Of a stretch of DNA of 64,000 nucleotides, positions 45,576 through 56,476 are shown one piece after another. The DNA is taken from positions 33,879,159 to 33,943,158 of the forward strand of contig CM049313.1 of NCBI GenBank assembly GCA_026874595.1. Direction: 5' to 3'. A program made the translations under genes and the position numbers. Within the stretch, counting starts at the first letter, position 1, and every line of letters begins with the position of its first letter. The notes under the pieces were generated by a model. That model had not been told where the DNA came from. It was given only the letters and a program-made list of their open reading frames with translations, and searched no databases. The DNA is from Sipunculus nudus. Its lineage: Eukaryota; Annelida; Sipuncula; Golfingiida; Sipunculidae.

Positions 45576-47480
45576 ATAACGAGACTAGATTTCATATCAG
45601 AACACTGAAACTGATGCACCAAGAGCCATGGTGACTAACGTCGTAAGGAAGTCTGATTGGGTCCATGATGCACAGACAGCAAGCCCACTTTGGTTGGCTC
45701 GGCTGTCAAACATCCTTATGAACTTTAGGTAAATCGGTATCGCGTTTTGTTCTGTACTTGTTCCGTTCAGTTGTTCGGTTATTACCAGTATGTGACCATA
45801 AAGCCATGGCAGATATTCTTTTGCATGGAAACCCCTTAAACAAAATTAGACAATCTTCTAATGTTGATGAAGTATGTATTGATATTTTATAATCCTCAAA
45901 TTATAAATCTGCTTCTGAACCAATACAAAACGTAACCTAGGGTTTTGGCCTAAAATTTTGATTCTGAAGGCTAAATTAGTTAATCTTATATTTATCATTC
46001 AAGAATAATTTCCTAATTTATATAGAGAAAGGTAAAAAATTGTCATTTATTTTATTAAAAATATAATCGGCAAAATTGGTCCAAAATTATAAATATTTCA
46101 CCAAGATTCCATTTAAACAAATCTAAAATGAAAAAAATGTACACTTAAATCGCAGCTTAAAGTGTCTTAAACCTGTAAACATTAAATTCTGTGTGCGGTT
46201 CTGTGTGCTGGTCCACTGACCCATTTTTTATGTGGTATATACCTTTCATATGGTGGTTTTGTTTATACACCCTGTATGAATTTTTTAATATCCACTTAAT
46301 ATTTACGTGCCGTTCATCTGATAAAGGTACGGATAGGTGATGTATACACAACTGGAGGTTACGTATATATATAATAAATTGGATATTTTCCAAAGGAACA
46401 GACAAACTAAACTTTCACGTGAACCAACAATCTTCGTATATTAAAGAAAATTAAGCCCAACGAGGATTAATAGGTGGCATACAGATCCACAACATTTCAT
46501 GTGTAATACAACCGAAACATTGATATGAACACTCCATTACTCTGATTATCTCCGATACCCCTTAATATAAAGATTTATTACCCTGGCGGTCGCTTCAAAG
46601 AAATCCCTGATACCTTATATATTAAAGGTAATTATCTAAGCGGGTGTGAGGTCGGAGGTGGTGTTTACGTGAAGGCGAACATTGTTGTTTGCCAACTATG
46701 ACGTCACATGTAATTTAATGCGGGGCCTTTGCCGGCGACCTTTACAGAATGAGGTCAGAAATGGCTCTACATTTGCGGGGCATTTTACGTGATCGGAAAC
46801 AGCAATTCAAAGAAAAAAGACGAGGCCTCAAGTACAAAAGGATGTTGTTATCAATGTACCTGAATGCTTTCAAGCCTTTAATAGTGACATTGATCTATGA
46901 CTGAAATGTACTGAGAGCTTAGAGACAGGTTGACATTTTTTTACACCACTTAACAGCTAGATAGAACTTATCGTTTGATGATACCATTAATAAATAACCT
47001 GCTTTCAAAGAAATTTATTCGCTTCGAGAGTCACAAAATCTCTCATTAAATTGTATTGGCTTAATGATTTAATGTATAGTGGGCATAACATGGATAAAAA
47101 GCACGGCTTGCTCTCATAAAATCTATTGCTGTGACGAAGCATTAGCGCGTACTTTCCTTTTTTACTCACATTCAGCACGACAAGGAAAGGGCAAACTTAT
47201 GAGTGGTTTCGTTTAACAGACCGCTCAGAGGCTATGCTTCTATTTTTATATTGCTTTAGAATTTGAAAATATTGTTAGACATGATTTTTCCCATCTTTCC
47301 AAAGTATAAAATATAACTTAAACCACAATCGTCAGATATATGAGTTAGCTTCGTTCATGTCTAATAAAACGCACAATAGTTTCTCCGGATTTGAACATTG
47401 TGAATTCGAATCTCTGTCGTCAGGAATGCGAAGGACCGTATTTATAAAAAAATAAACCAAAATTACTTGGCTTAAACATG
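45576..47480. other. AT-rich intergenic
   Basis: A TGACGTCA palindrome (about 46699) lies inside a GC-richer stretch (46620-46800) that could be regulatory. Nothing else was supported apart from a weak B-box-like sequence near 47396 (GAATTCGAATCTC). Confidence 0.3.
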
Positions 47481-47485
47481 CATTT

Positions 47486-48445
47486 TTAGCTCACCTGACT
47501 TTCAGTCATGCTGGGCTATAGCGATGGGTCTTTGTCCGTCGTTCATCCGTCTGTCCGTCCGGCCGTCCGTAACCTTAAGGGCTAGGATCATGAACCCTAT
47601 GCAGTCTAAAAGGTTCTAAAAAGATCTCCTTGCAAAACTGAAATTAGGTCACCGTGAACTATATACTCCGAGTTACGGGGTGTGTTTGCACCCCCTAAAA
47701 TTAATTTTTATAGCCAAAATTTTCAACCCAAACCTTCCATCTTTCACAGACAGCTCACCTACCAACAGGGTAGAACCATATATATTTTGAGGTTACAAGG
47801 TCAAGGTCACAGGATCCACTTCTTTAAAAAGGTCGTTGACACATTTCAAGCTAGAATTTTCATTCAAAACCTCCAAGCACTGATATATCGCTTCTCTGCT
47901 AACAGGGAAAAAGACCTGTTGATTTTTAGGTAAAAGGTCAAGTTCACAGCACCCACTTCTTCCATGGAGTCAATTGAAGGAAAACTTTTTAACCTATAAC
48001 TACCATCTCTCATATATGACTTACCTACCAATATGGGAAGAACTCTATTTATGTTGAGCTCAGAAGGTCAGAGGTCAAGGTCACAATACTAAATTGTTCC
48101 AAATGCTTGTGAACATATTTCAAGCTAAAATGTTTATCCCAAACCTTCAGTCTTTTACATATGCCTCATCTATGCTTCACTCAATTTTATTCAGACATAC
48201 TTATAGGTCTTTTTGCTTGAAGAAATATCTTAATGATTTTGGGGTCATCTGGTCAGGAGGTTAAAGGTTGCAGGTTAAAGTTATTCACACATTGGTTAGT
48301 AGTTACCCATCACTTTAAAAAGAATCCAATTGATATGTGGGTCAGGGATGTTCACAATAAAAACCTACTTTGTAGACCATTTCTTGTATATTTAACCATT
48401 ACATCTCACTGTGTGACCATAATTGTCAGTGACACTTGCGATATA
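47486..48445 (+). mobile_element. HINE-like element, divergent family with AGGTCA repeats
   Basis: The 5' end TTTTTAGCTCACCTGACTTTC followed by AGTCATGCTGGGCT forms a stem-loop like the main family. It is followed by GCTATAGCGAT and a (GTCC/GTCY)n run (about 47520-47570). The interior is unlike the GGTGGCGCC units. It has three diverged units of about 165-170 bp with CAAGCTA(G/A)AAT, CAAACCTTC and one or more AGGTCA half-sites (TCAAGGTCA at 47801 and 48076). The 3' end was not found. Confidence 0.6.
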
Positions 48446-49079
48446 TAACTCCCTATTGTATCAGCCCATGGAGCGATAAGTACTTATCATTAAATGCATA
48501 ACAAACACACTGTTGCCAGAATGCCTTTGGCCAAGCATTAAGACTATGACAGTTAAGTGTTAAGGTTTAGCTACTGATTTATAAAATGATTGGAACATTT
48601 TGCAGTTTATTTCATGGACTCCTAGCAATAAACTTATTTTTTTTTAGATATCTGAATATTATTGTACAAATCATCAGATATACCAGCAAGTATTTGTTCT
48701 GATAATATGTGGGTCTGTTCCTGGATTTACGATGGCTTTATTGGATCACAAGACTCTTAGTGATGCTTTCTGTATTTCTTTTCTTTCAGGTTTTGCAGTT
48801 CACCTACCTTGCTGACCCCATTTAAAACCAAGGTGATAATTAAAAAATATTGGACTTACACTTTTTTACATTTGCATGTCCATAAATCTGAATTGATCTT
48901 CAACCTGATCATGCCTTTTGATTTGTTTTGGACATTCCTAACTGTAACATACTTTGGATCAATTGCCACAAGTTTGGTCTCTTATTGGAGGATGAAATGT
49001 CAGACTTGTCAGAAATCCATTATGTCTGACAGGTAGCCAGCTTAGAAATCCTATTGCCTGTGCATTTTCTGTGATTTTT
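48446..49079. other. Intergenic
   Basis: An acceptor-like CTTTCAG (48789) precedes an open stretch to 49036. It has low-complexity hydrophobic content and no domain; not called as an exon. Confidence 0.3.
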
Positions 49080-52030
49080 AAGCTCAGCTGACTGAAAGTC
49101 ATCTGAGCTATAGCGATCACCCTTCGTCCGTCGGCCGTCCGTCTGTCCGTCCGGCCGTCCGTCCGTTAACAGGGCACAAATCGTAACCGCTGGACCTGGA
49201 ATCTTCTTACTTGACATCCAAGCAGGTCCATGAAAAATCTCCTTGGAAACCTGAAATTAGGTCTCTGTTACCCATATCCTTTGAGCTATGGGGCTCCTAA
49301 GTACCACCCAGAATAATGCAAAATTTGATACAAAAGCTCAAGTATCTGAATAACTACTGCATTGATCACCATGATTCTTTGCATGAATATTGATTATGGG
49401 ATGTTCCATCACTTCCTACAGACTGGTGGCGCCACCTGTATTTTTTCTCATTTTTACGAATTTTTTTCTCTTTTTTTCAGACCTGCAATGAAACTGTCAT
49501 CTGTTAACAGGGCACAAATCGTAACCACTGGACCTGGAATCTTCAAACCTTATATCCAGGGAGGTCCATGAAAAATCTCCTTGGAAACCTGAAATTAGGT
49601 CTCTGTCAATATTCTTCGAGCTGTGGGGCTTCGAAGTACCCCCCCCCCCCCCCAGAATAATGCAAAATTTGATACAAAAGCTCAAGTATCTGAATAACTA
49701 CTGCCTCGATCACCATGATTCTTTGCATGAATATTGATCATGGGATGTTCCATCACTTCCTGCAGACTGGTGGCGCCACCTGTATTTTTTCAATTTTTAC
49801 GAATTTTTTTCTCTTTTTCAGACCTGCAATGAAACTGTCATCTGTTAACAGGGCACAAATCGTAACCACTAGACCTATAATCTTCAAACTTAAAATCCAG
49901 GGAGGTCCATGAAAAATCTCTTTGAAAACCTGAAATTAGGTCTCTGTTACCCATATCCTTTGAGCTATGGGTCTCCTAATTACCCCCCAGAATAATAAAA
50001 AAAATGATACAAAAGCTCAAATATCTGAATAACTACTGCATTGATCACCATGATTCTTTGCATGAATATTCACCATGGAGTGTTCCATCAGTTCCTGCAA
50101 ACTGGTGGCGCCACCTGTATTTTTTCTAACTTTTTTCGAATTTTTTTCTCTATTTTTGAGACCTTCAAGGAAGCTGTCATCTAAAAAGGGCACAAATCAT
50201 AACCGCTGGACCTGGAATCTTCTTACTTGACATCAAGGGAGGTCCATGAAAAGTCTTTGTTGAAACCTGAAATTAGGTCTCTGTTACCCATATCCTCCGA
50301 CCTATGGGCCTTCTAAGTAACCTTCAAAATAATTAAAAATTTGATACAAAAGCTCCAGTATCTGAACAACTAATGCATTAATCTCCTTGATTTTTTTGCA
50401 TGGATATTCATCATGGAGTGTTTCATTTGTACCTGCAAACTGGTGGCGCTACCTGTATTTTTACAAATTTTTACGAATTTTTTTCTCTATTATTGAGACC
50501 TTCAAAGAAGGTGTGATCTGTTAACAGGGCACAAATTGTAACCGCTTGACCTGGAATCTTCTTACTTGACATCAAGGGAGGTCCATGAAAGGTTTTTTTC
50601 TTGAAAACATGAAATTACGTCTCTGTTACCCATATTCTCCGAGCTATGGGGCTCGTAAGTACCCCTCAGAATAATTAAAAATTTGAAACAAAAGCTGCAC
50701 TATCTGGACAACTAATGCATTGATCACCATGATTTTTGCATGGATATCCATCATGCAAACTGGTGGCGTCACATGGATTTTGTTTAATTTTTACGTATTT
50801 TTTTCTCTAATTTTGAGACCTTCAAAGATACAATGATACGTTACCAGGCACAAATCGTAACCATCAGACCTTGAATCTGCTAACTTGACATCCAGGGAGG
50901 TCCATAAATATTTCCTTGGAAAACTGAAAATAGGTCTCTGTTACCCATATCCTCCAAACTATGGGGAACAGAACCCTCCAGAATAATTACAAATTTGATA
51001 CAAAAGCTCCAGTATTTGTATGACTAATGTATTGTTCACCATGACTCTTTGCATGCAAATTGATCATGTAGTGTTTCAACAGTTCCTGCTAAGTGGTGGT
51101 GCCACCTGTATTTTTTCTAATTTTTACGCATGTTTTCTCTATTTTTGAGACCTTGAAAGAAGAACTCTAATATTAACAGGGCACAAATCATAACCATTCG
51201 ACCGGGAATCTACCAACTTGAGATCCTGGGAGGTCCATGAAAAATCTCTTTGCAAACTTGAAATTAAGTCTCTGTTACTCAAATCCTCTGAGGTATGGGG
51301 CTCAGAAGTATCCCCCAAAATTTGATACAAATGCTGCACTCTCTGGACAACTTATGCATTGATCACCATGATTTTTGGCATGGATATTCATCATGGAGTG
51401 CTCCATTTGTTCCTGCAGACTGGTGGCACAACATGGATTTTTTAAAAATTTTTACGCATTTTTTTCTCTTTTTTTAGACATGCAAAGAAGCAATCATCTG
51501 TTAACAGGGCACTAATCACAACCAATGGACCTAGAATCTTCTAATTTATAAAAGCATTGAGGCCCACGAAAAATCACCATGGAAACCTGAAATTAGGTAT
51601 CTATTACCCATATCTGCGGAGAAATGGGGCTGAGAATTATGACCAAGAATAATTAACAATTTGATACAAAAGCTCCAGTTTCTGAATTAATAATGCATTG
51701 ATCACCATGATTCTTCGCATGCATATTGATCATGGAGTGTTTTATCAGTTCCTTTAGACCAGTGGCACCACCTTCATTTATTCCAATTTTTACGCATTTT
51801 TTCTTTAGTTTCTAGACCTTCAAAGAAACAGTTGTCTGTTAACATGGCACAAATCATAACCACTGGACTGTGAATCTTCTTACTTGACCAGCAGGGAGGT
51901 ACATTAAAAAATATCCTTGGGAACTTGAAAATAGGTCTTTGTTACCGAGATCCTCTAACCTATGGGGTTGGTAAATACCTTCAGCATTATTAAAAATCTG
52001 ATACAAAAGCTCCAGTGTCTGAATAACTAC
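49080..52030 (+). mobile_element. HINE array: 5' end plus nine tandem units of about 340 bp
   Basis: The 5' end TTTTTAAGCTCAGCTGACTG forms a 13-bp stem with AGTCATCTGAGCT (one mismatch, 3-base loop). It is followed by GCTATAGCGATCACC and a (GTCY)n run. Units start at GTTAACAGGGCACAAATC near 49163, 49500, 49841, 50178, 50518, 50840, 51172, 51498 and 51837 (steps 322-341). Each carries the AAATTAGGTCTCTGTTACCC phrase, TTGATACAAAAGCT, a CATGATTCTTTGCATG phrase and a GGTGGCGCCACC-type palindrome. The palindrome is perfect in the first three units and decays after that. No 3' hairpin follows directly. The block may be the 5' part of the Helentron downstream or an independent truncated HINE. No coding capacity. 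Confidence 0.8.
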
Positions 52031-54160
52031 TGCCTTTCTGAAGAAGACTCAATCAGAGAAAACAGAGACCACTCCGGCTGAACAGCTGATGGAACACAAG
52101 AATACTGCTGTTGTATGGACCAGGCAAGAACTGTTTGGAGAAGAATAATATGATAAAAGTGTTGAATTCTTATGAATATACTTGAAAAATCATTGGTTGA
52201 ATTAGCCTGATGGACCCTTATGCACAGGATCATTATATAATAAAATGTCTTCTTCTTAAGAGTTTTATGCTTGCTTGCTTTCAGACAAATATCCTTTGTG
52301 CACTTAAATTATCACATAAAGCATAATCTTTATAAAATTTTCAGTTGCATGGCTTTTAACAATATATTATTCACACAATCTGTATATTTAAGATCTGCAT
52401 TTGACAAAAGGTGTCTTGTCAAGTGGCCTACAAAATATGCTACAATTCTATTAGAATGTAAGAAAAAAGTAATAGTATTAATGATATAGGAATATTCAAA
52501 TATAAGTAGTTTTCTGTCTGCAGGTGAATCATATAGGATATCAGTTGTCAATATAAGATAATTATATGCCAAGATTGTTTGTTTTTGTGATTCTCTGTCA
52601 GATGTTAGGCACAATTCCATGGTGACAGCAGGAAACAGGTTAATTATGCCTTTTGTTAAATAGCCAATTAAAATGAGAATTTTCCTTTCTTATGACGTTT
52701 ATTAATTTTTTCCCCATGTTGGATTTTGGATGATGTGTCAATCTCCAGTTTGTTTCCTTCAGTTAACAAATCTGAAGGTGAATATGTGTTACTACAAGTA
52801 TCAACCATTTCTTTGACTACATGTCTCTATGTTTACTGTTTGTTATTATGTAAATAAATCGTTTTATGTTTAGAAAGAAGCCAAATTAAAATTATTGTAA
52901 TGGTATATAGACATTTAATCGGCCTGTAATTATGAAAGATAAAAAAAAAAAAAAAAATAATGAATAAATACACCACGACTTCCAATCATCGACATCCATG
53001 TTTCAGTCTGCACATAGAGGTTTAGTTTCTTACTCGGACACACGGTGGCGCTCGAACTGGGCAAGGTTCTTTCTCAACTGTGGGCCACAATTGAGGGGGA
53101 TACCAGTCTAGCTATTTCACGCCTCAGCAATTGTAGAATAATGCCGTATATTCATATTTAATAATTGAAGCCTTTTTTAAGATTTCATTGATTTGTTGCG
53201 CCATATGGAGGTTTCATTATGAAAGAATTCCTTGTAATTTGTTATCAGATGTCGGTGCTATGTTGGGGTATTTTCCAGTGCGTTTTAACATCCGACGTCC
53301 GGGTTTTAGTCAATGCTGAAACATTGCGTCAGCTCTGTTGATGAGTGTCAGTCCGCTGGGCGGTGCAACAAAAAAAAAACAATAAAAACAAATCTATCCA
53401 GTCTCTTTAATTGCAGTAAACTGCTAAAACGAACTGTTTCCCAGTGAATCGTCACTGTACTTGTGAACTGTGACAGAAACATCGTCACTTTGTGGTTGAG
53501 AAGCAGGCGTTAACAAGGTTGGTGTATATTTCAATATTTGCTCGGCGGGAAAATTCCAATTTTTAATGAGGCCATTTTCAAGGCATATTTTAACCATTCA
53601 GGTAGTCCAGTTGATTCAGTTGACACCACGTCACCACTTGATTTTGTTCATTTGATTTTGAAGAAATCTGTGTTTGCTTAAAATACAAGTAAAACGATGT
53701 CGGGTGATAATCAGAATTTACAAGCAGTTTCAACTTGCAAATTGGCCTAGTGTTCGAACTTAGAAGCGTAATGACTCGTGATGCCTGATAGAATAATTGA
53801 TTGAAGATTTTACTGAAATAAAGACGCACATGTACTGTAGAGGAAAATATGTATTGGTCAACGTGCCGTACTCCAAACTGTCAGTACTCGTTCTTAATTT
53901 TTCTTTTGAATCAAATTTGATGTCTTATTTTTATGTCAGTCATATAAAAAATTGTGGATGTTGATGGAATCATCAAGTAAGTTCCATGTTGGAGCAAGAA
54001 AAAATGCAATCACTGGTAAGGAAGCCAGTTTTTTTTTTTTTTTTTTTTTTTTGCAAGTCTCCGGCCTGTAGCCTTCTGCACTTTACAAATGTATTGTGAG
54101 GAATATGATAGATTTTGATATAACTCAACAGAAATGTAAATCAGTATAATATCTCGCCTA
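52031..54160. other. Sequence between HINE array and Helentron core
   Basis: No HINE unit and no domain. It contains A17 at about 52941, T26 at about 54026, and a CACGGTGGCGCTCGAACTGG phrase near 53041. Whether it belongs to the Helentron, to host DNA or to nested insertions is not resolved. Confidence 0.3.
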
Positions 54161-54164
54161 AGTT

Positions 54165-54690
54165 TGATTTTCAGCAAAAGCCATGCATATTTATGAGGTC
54201 AGAGGTCACCACACCTTGGAGGCTCTTAAGTGACTTCACAAATATCCTGTGGATTTTCATGAATCTCATACATATTTACCAATACAGTTCCTCGCCCCAA
54301 TACATTTCTTAGCAGATTTCATGCATATTTAAACAGGTCAAAGGTTACCAGGCTGCTCTGTACAGGCCACTTGGTGAAGTAGCTGCGATAACTGAGAAAA
54401 AATATGAAGGATTTGGATCAAACTCATCAGGATTGTCAATCAGTAAAATATCTCGCCCGATTTCAGTTTCTAGCAAAATCCACACATATTTAATGGGGTC
54501 AGAGATCACCTCACTTTGGTGGCACAGTGGTGACTCAACAAAAATCCTATGGATTTTCATGAAACTTATCATACATATTTATCAATAGAGTTTCTCACCT
54601 GATTTACATTGCCAACAAAATTCAGGCATTTTTAATGAGGTCAGAGGTTACCAGATCCACATCTGGCGTCTTATGCATGCTCTTGTTATT
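54165..54690 (+). repeat. Degenerate repeat with GAGGTCAGAGGTCACC phrases
   Basis: Three units contain TATCTCGCC or CTCACC, a CATGCATATTTAATGAGGTC phrase, AGAGGTCACC and ATCCTGTGGATTTTCATGAA. Spacing is roughly 130-170 bases. It resembles the interior of TATACGCCCG-type HINEs (compare CATACATATTTAATAAGGTC near 32929). Confidence 0.6.
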
Positions 54691-54767
54691 TCATCTGTTA
54701 CTATTGTATTCAGTTCATAATAAATATTTTCCAATACTGTATTTTTTTTCTTTTTGTTTCAGTTACC

Positions 54768-54960
54768 TGCCAAGACAAAACGAGAACTAATCCGGATCAA
54801 TTATTCAAGAACAAGAAAAACCAGATCAATGAAAACCAGATCAAAGATAACCAGATCAAAGATTAAAAAACAAGATCAAAACCAGATAAAAAAACAAGAT
54901 CAAAACTAGATAAAAAAACAAGATCAAAACCAGATAAAGAAAACGAGAAAATAAAACCAG
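54768..54960 (+). repeat. Minisatellite of AACCAGATCAAAGAT units
   Basis: First 14-16 base units (ACCAGATCAATGAAA, AACCAGATCAAAGAT), then 24-base units (AAAAAACAAGATCAAAACCAGAT). It follows a good splice acceptor (CTTTTTGTTTCAG, 54761), so it could also be read as a Lys/Gln/Asp-rich exon. It lies just upstream of the Helentron coding core. Confidence 0.75.
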
Positions 54961-55221
54961 CGCAAAAATAAACCTGACTTTTTAAAAAAAAATATCATTT
55001 ATAGAGTTTGTCATTTATTTCCATTTCATGAACTCTGTTTAACAGAGGCAACTTCACCATATTCCCGTATCTTCCCAGCTAATCACATCTTGTTTTCATT
55101 TTCATAACCAGTTCCATTAAATACTCTACATCCTGTGTCTGAATTTCTCTCGTCCAGTGCTACTGTTTCCTTTTCAGATTTGATAATTTTTTTGGTAAAC
55201 TTTAAACTTATCTGCCCAGCT

Positions 55222-56476
55222 ATGGCTTCAGCTATACCTGTCCCGGCTGTATCTATCAGTAAGATTGTTAAAGGCACTTTTCACCAAGGTGATCGTCAGT
55301 TTCCATCAGACTCAGTCGGCAGACAGTGTGTGCCTAATTCACTTGTTGCTCTGCTTTATGCCACCCTGCACAATGTTGTTGAATGGAAAACATGTTGATA
55401 TGGACACTATATTAATTGAAGGTGATCATTTGTACAGAACATTGATGTCAGATGTACCAGATAAAGGATACATGGCTTGGGATGACATACCAGAGTATAT
55501 ACAATCCCTGGATCATAATTTCAAGATAAAACCAACCTTGATCACTGGTGGTTTCCTAAATCATTCTGATGTGCAAGCACCCTACATGTTTTACCAGGAT
55601 GCTTTGGCAGAAATCACTTCTAAGAAATGTGGTCTTATTATAGTTGGAGGAAATGCGATTGCAGTTTCATATCAGCAGAATTGTTACTATGTGTTTGATC
55701 CACACAGCAGAAATCATCTTGGTTATCCTACACCTTGTGGCACATCAGTTCTTCTTGCATTTGATTTGCAGTCAGAATTTTTTCAGTATATATCAGACTA
55801 TGCAAATATGATGAATGCAACAATGTTTGAAGTAACATATTTGAGAATAACTCAAGTCACCACTAAAGCATTTAAACTTGGAGTGAAACGCCAAAGTAAA
55901 CAGTCAACCATTTCAGATGATCAGTTAATGCATGCAACCCAGTCAACAACAGACCTCATGGACACGGTAAATAAAAGTAGACCTGAACATGAAAATGATT
56001 CTCAACAAGGTGTTCACATGATCCAAGAATACTTTAAAGATCAGCAACTAAAAATTAACAGAAAACTATATTTAAACGAGTACATGCGACAGAAAAGAAT
56101 GAATCCAGCTCACAGGGATATAGAACGCCTAAAAGATCAACAAAGAAAACTGTTATCAAGACAAAATGATACTTGCAGACAAAAAGAAAGAAATTCTGAG
56201 AAACAACAGAAGCAAGCTTCTAGACTTAATGAAAGATACAGACAAAAAGAACGTTCTGCAGAGAAAGCATATAATCAGAAGATAAGAAAAGATCAAGTTC
56301 GAAGGGCACAAGAGAGAGATGCAGAGAAACAACAGTAGCAAACTGCTAGACTTGATGAAACTTACAGACAAAAAGAACGTTTTGCAGAGAAAGCATATAA
56401 TCAGAAGATAAGAAAAGATAAAGTTAGAAGGGCACAAGAGAGAGTTGCTGCAAATGTTCCAAATCTTTTCTATAAA
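55222..56476 (+). pseudogene. Helentron N-terminal region: cysteine protease-like domain and coiled repeats
   Basis: The ATG at 55222 (GCTATGGCT, purine at -3, G at +4) is the likeliest start; an upstream in-frame ATG at 55135 has no coding look. After GTFHQGD comes GRQCVPNSLVALLYA, with Cys as the probable nucleophile and Gln before it. A frame change near 55385 follows, then DMDTILIEGDHLY, CGLIIVGGNAIAVSY and YYVFDPHSRNHLG with an Asp-x-His pair. This Gln-Cys ... Asp-x-His pattern is a papain-like layout that recalls the herpesvirus large tegument N-terminal deubiquitinase domain more than OTU. The link is an inference. The rest is a Lys/Arg/Glu/Gln-rich coiled stretch with two 126-bp (42-codon) tandem units (56213, 56338), broken by a TAG at 56336-56338. 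The frame continues into Rep. Confidence 0.65.

Noticed and set aside
21015-51770. GGTGGCGCCACC copies as CTCF sites
   Set aside because: Only the AGGTGGCGC core matches; the CCA-containing half of the CTCF consensus is missing, so binding cannot be claimed.
55276-55770. OTU cysteine protease, as described for fish Helentrons
   Set aside because: The Asp-Gly-Asn-Cys signature is absent. The Cys context is GRQCVPNSL and the His is in an Asp-Pro-His triplet, so a different papain-like family is favoured.
56156-56437. Minus-strand open frame rich in Leu/Phe/Ser
   Set aside because: It is the antisense shadow of the Lys/Arg/Gln-rich coiled repeats of the Helentron.
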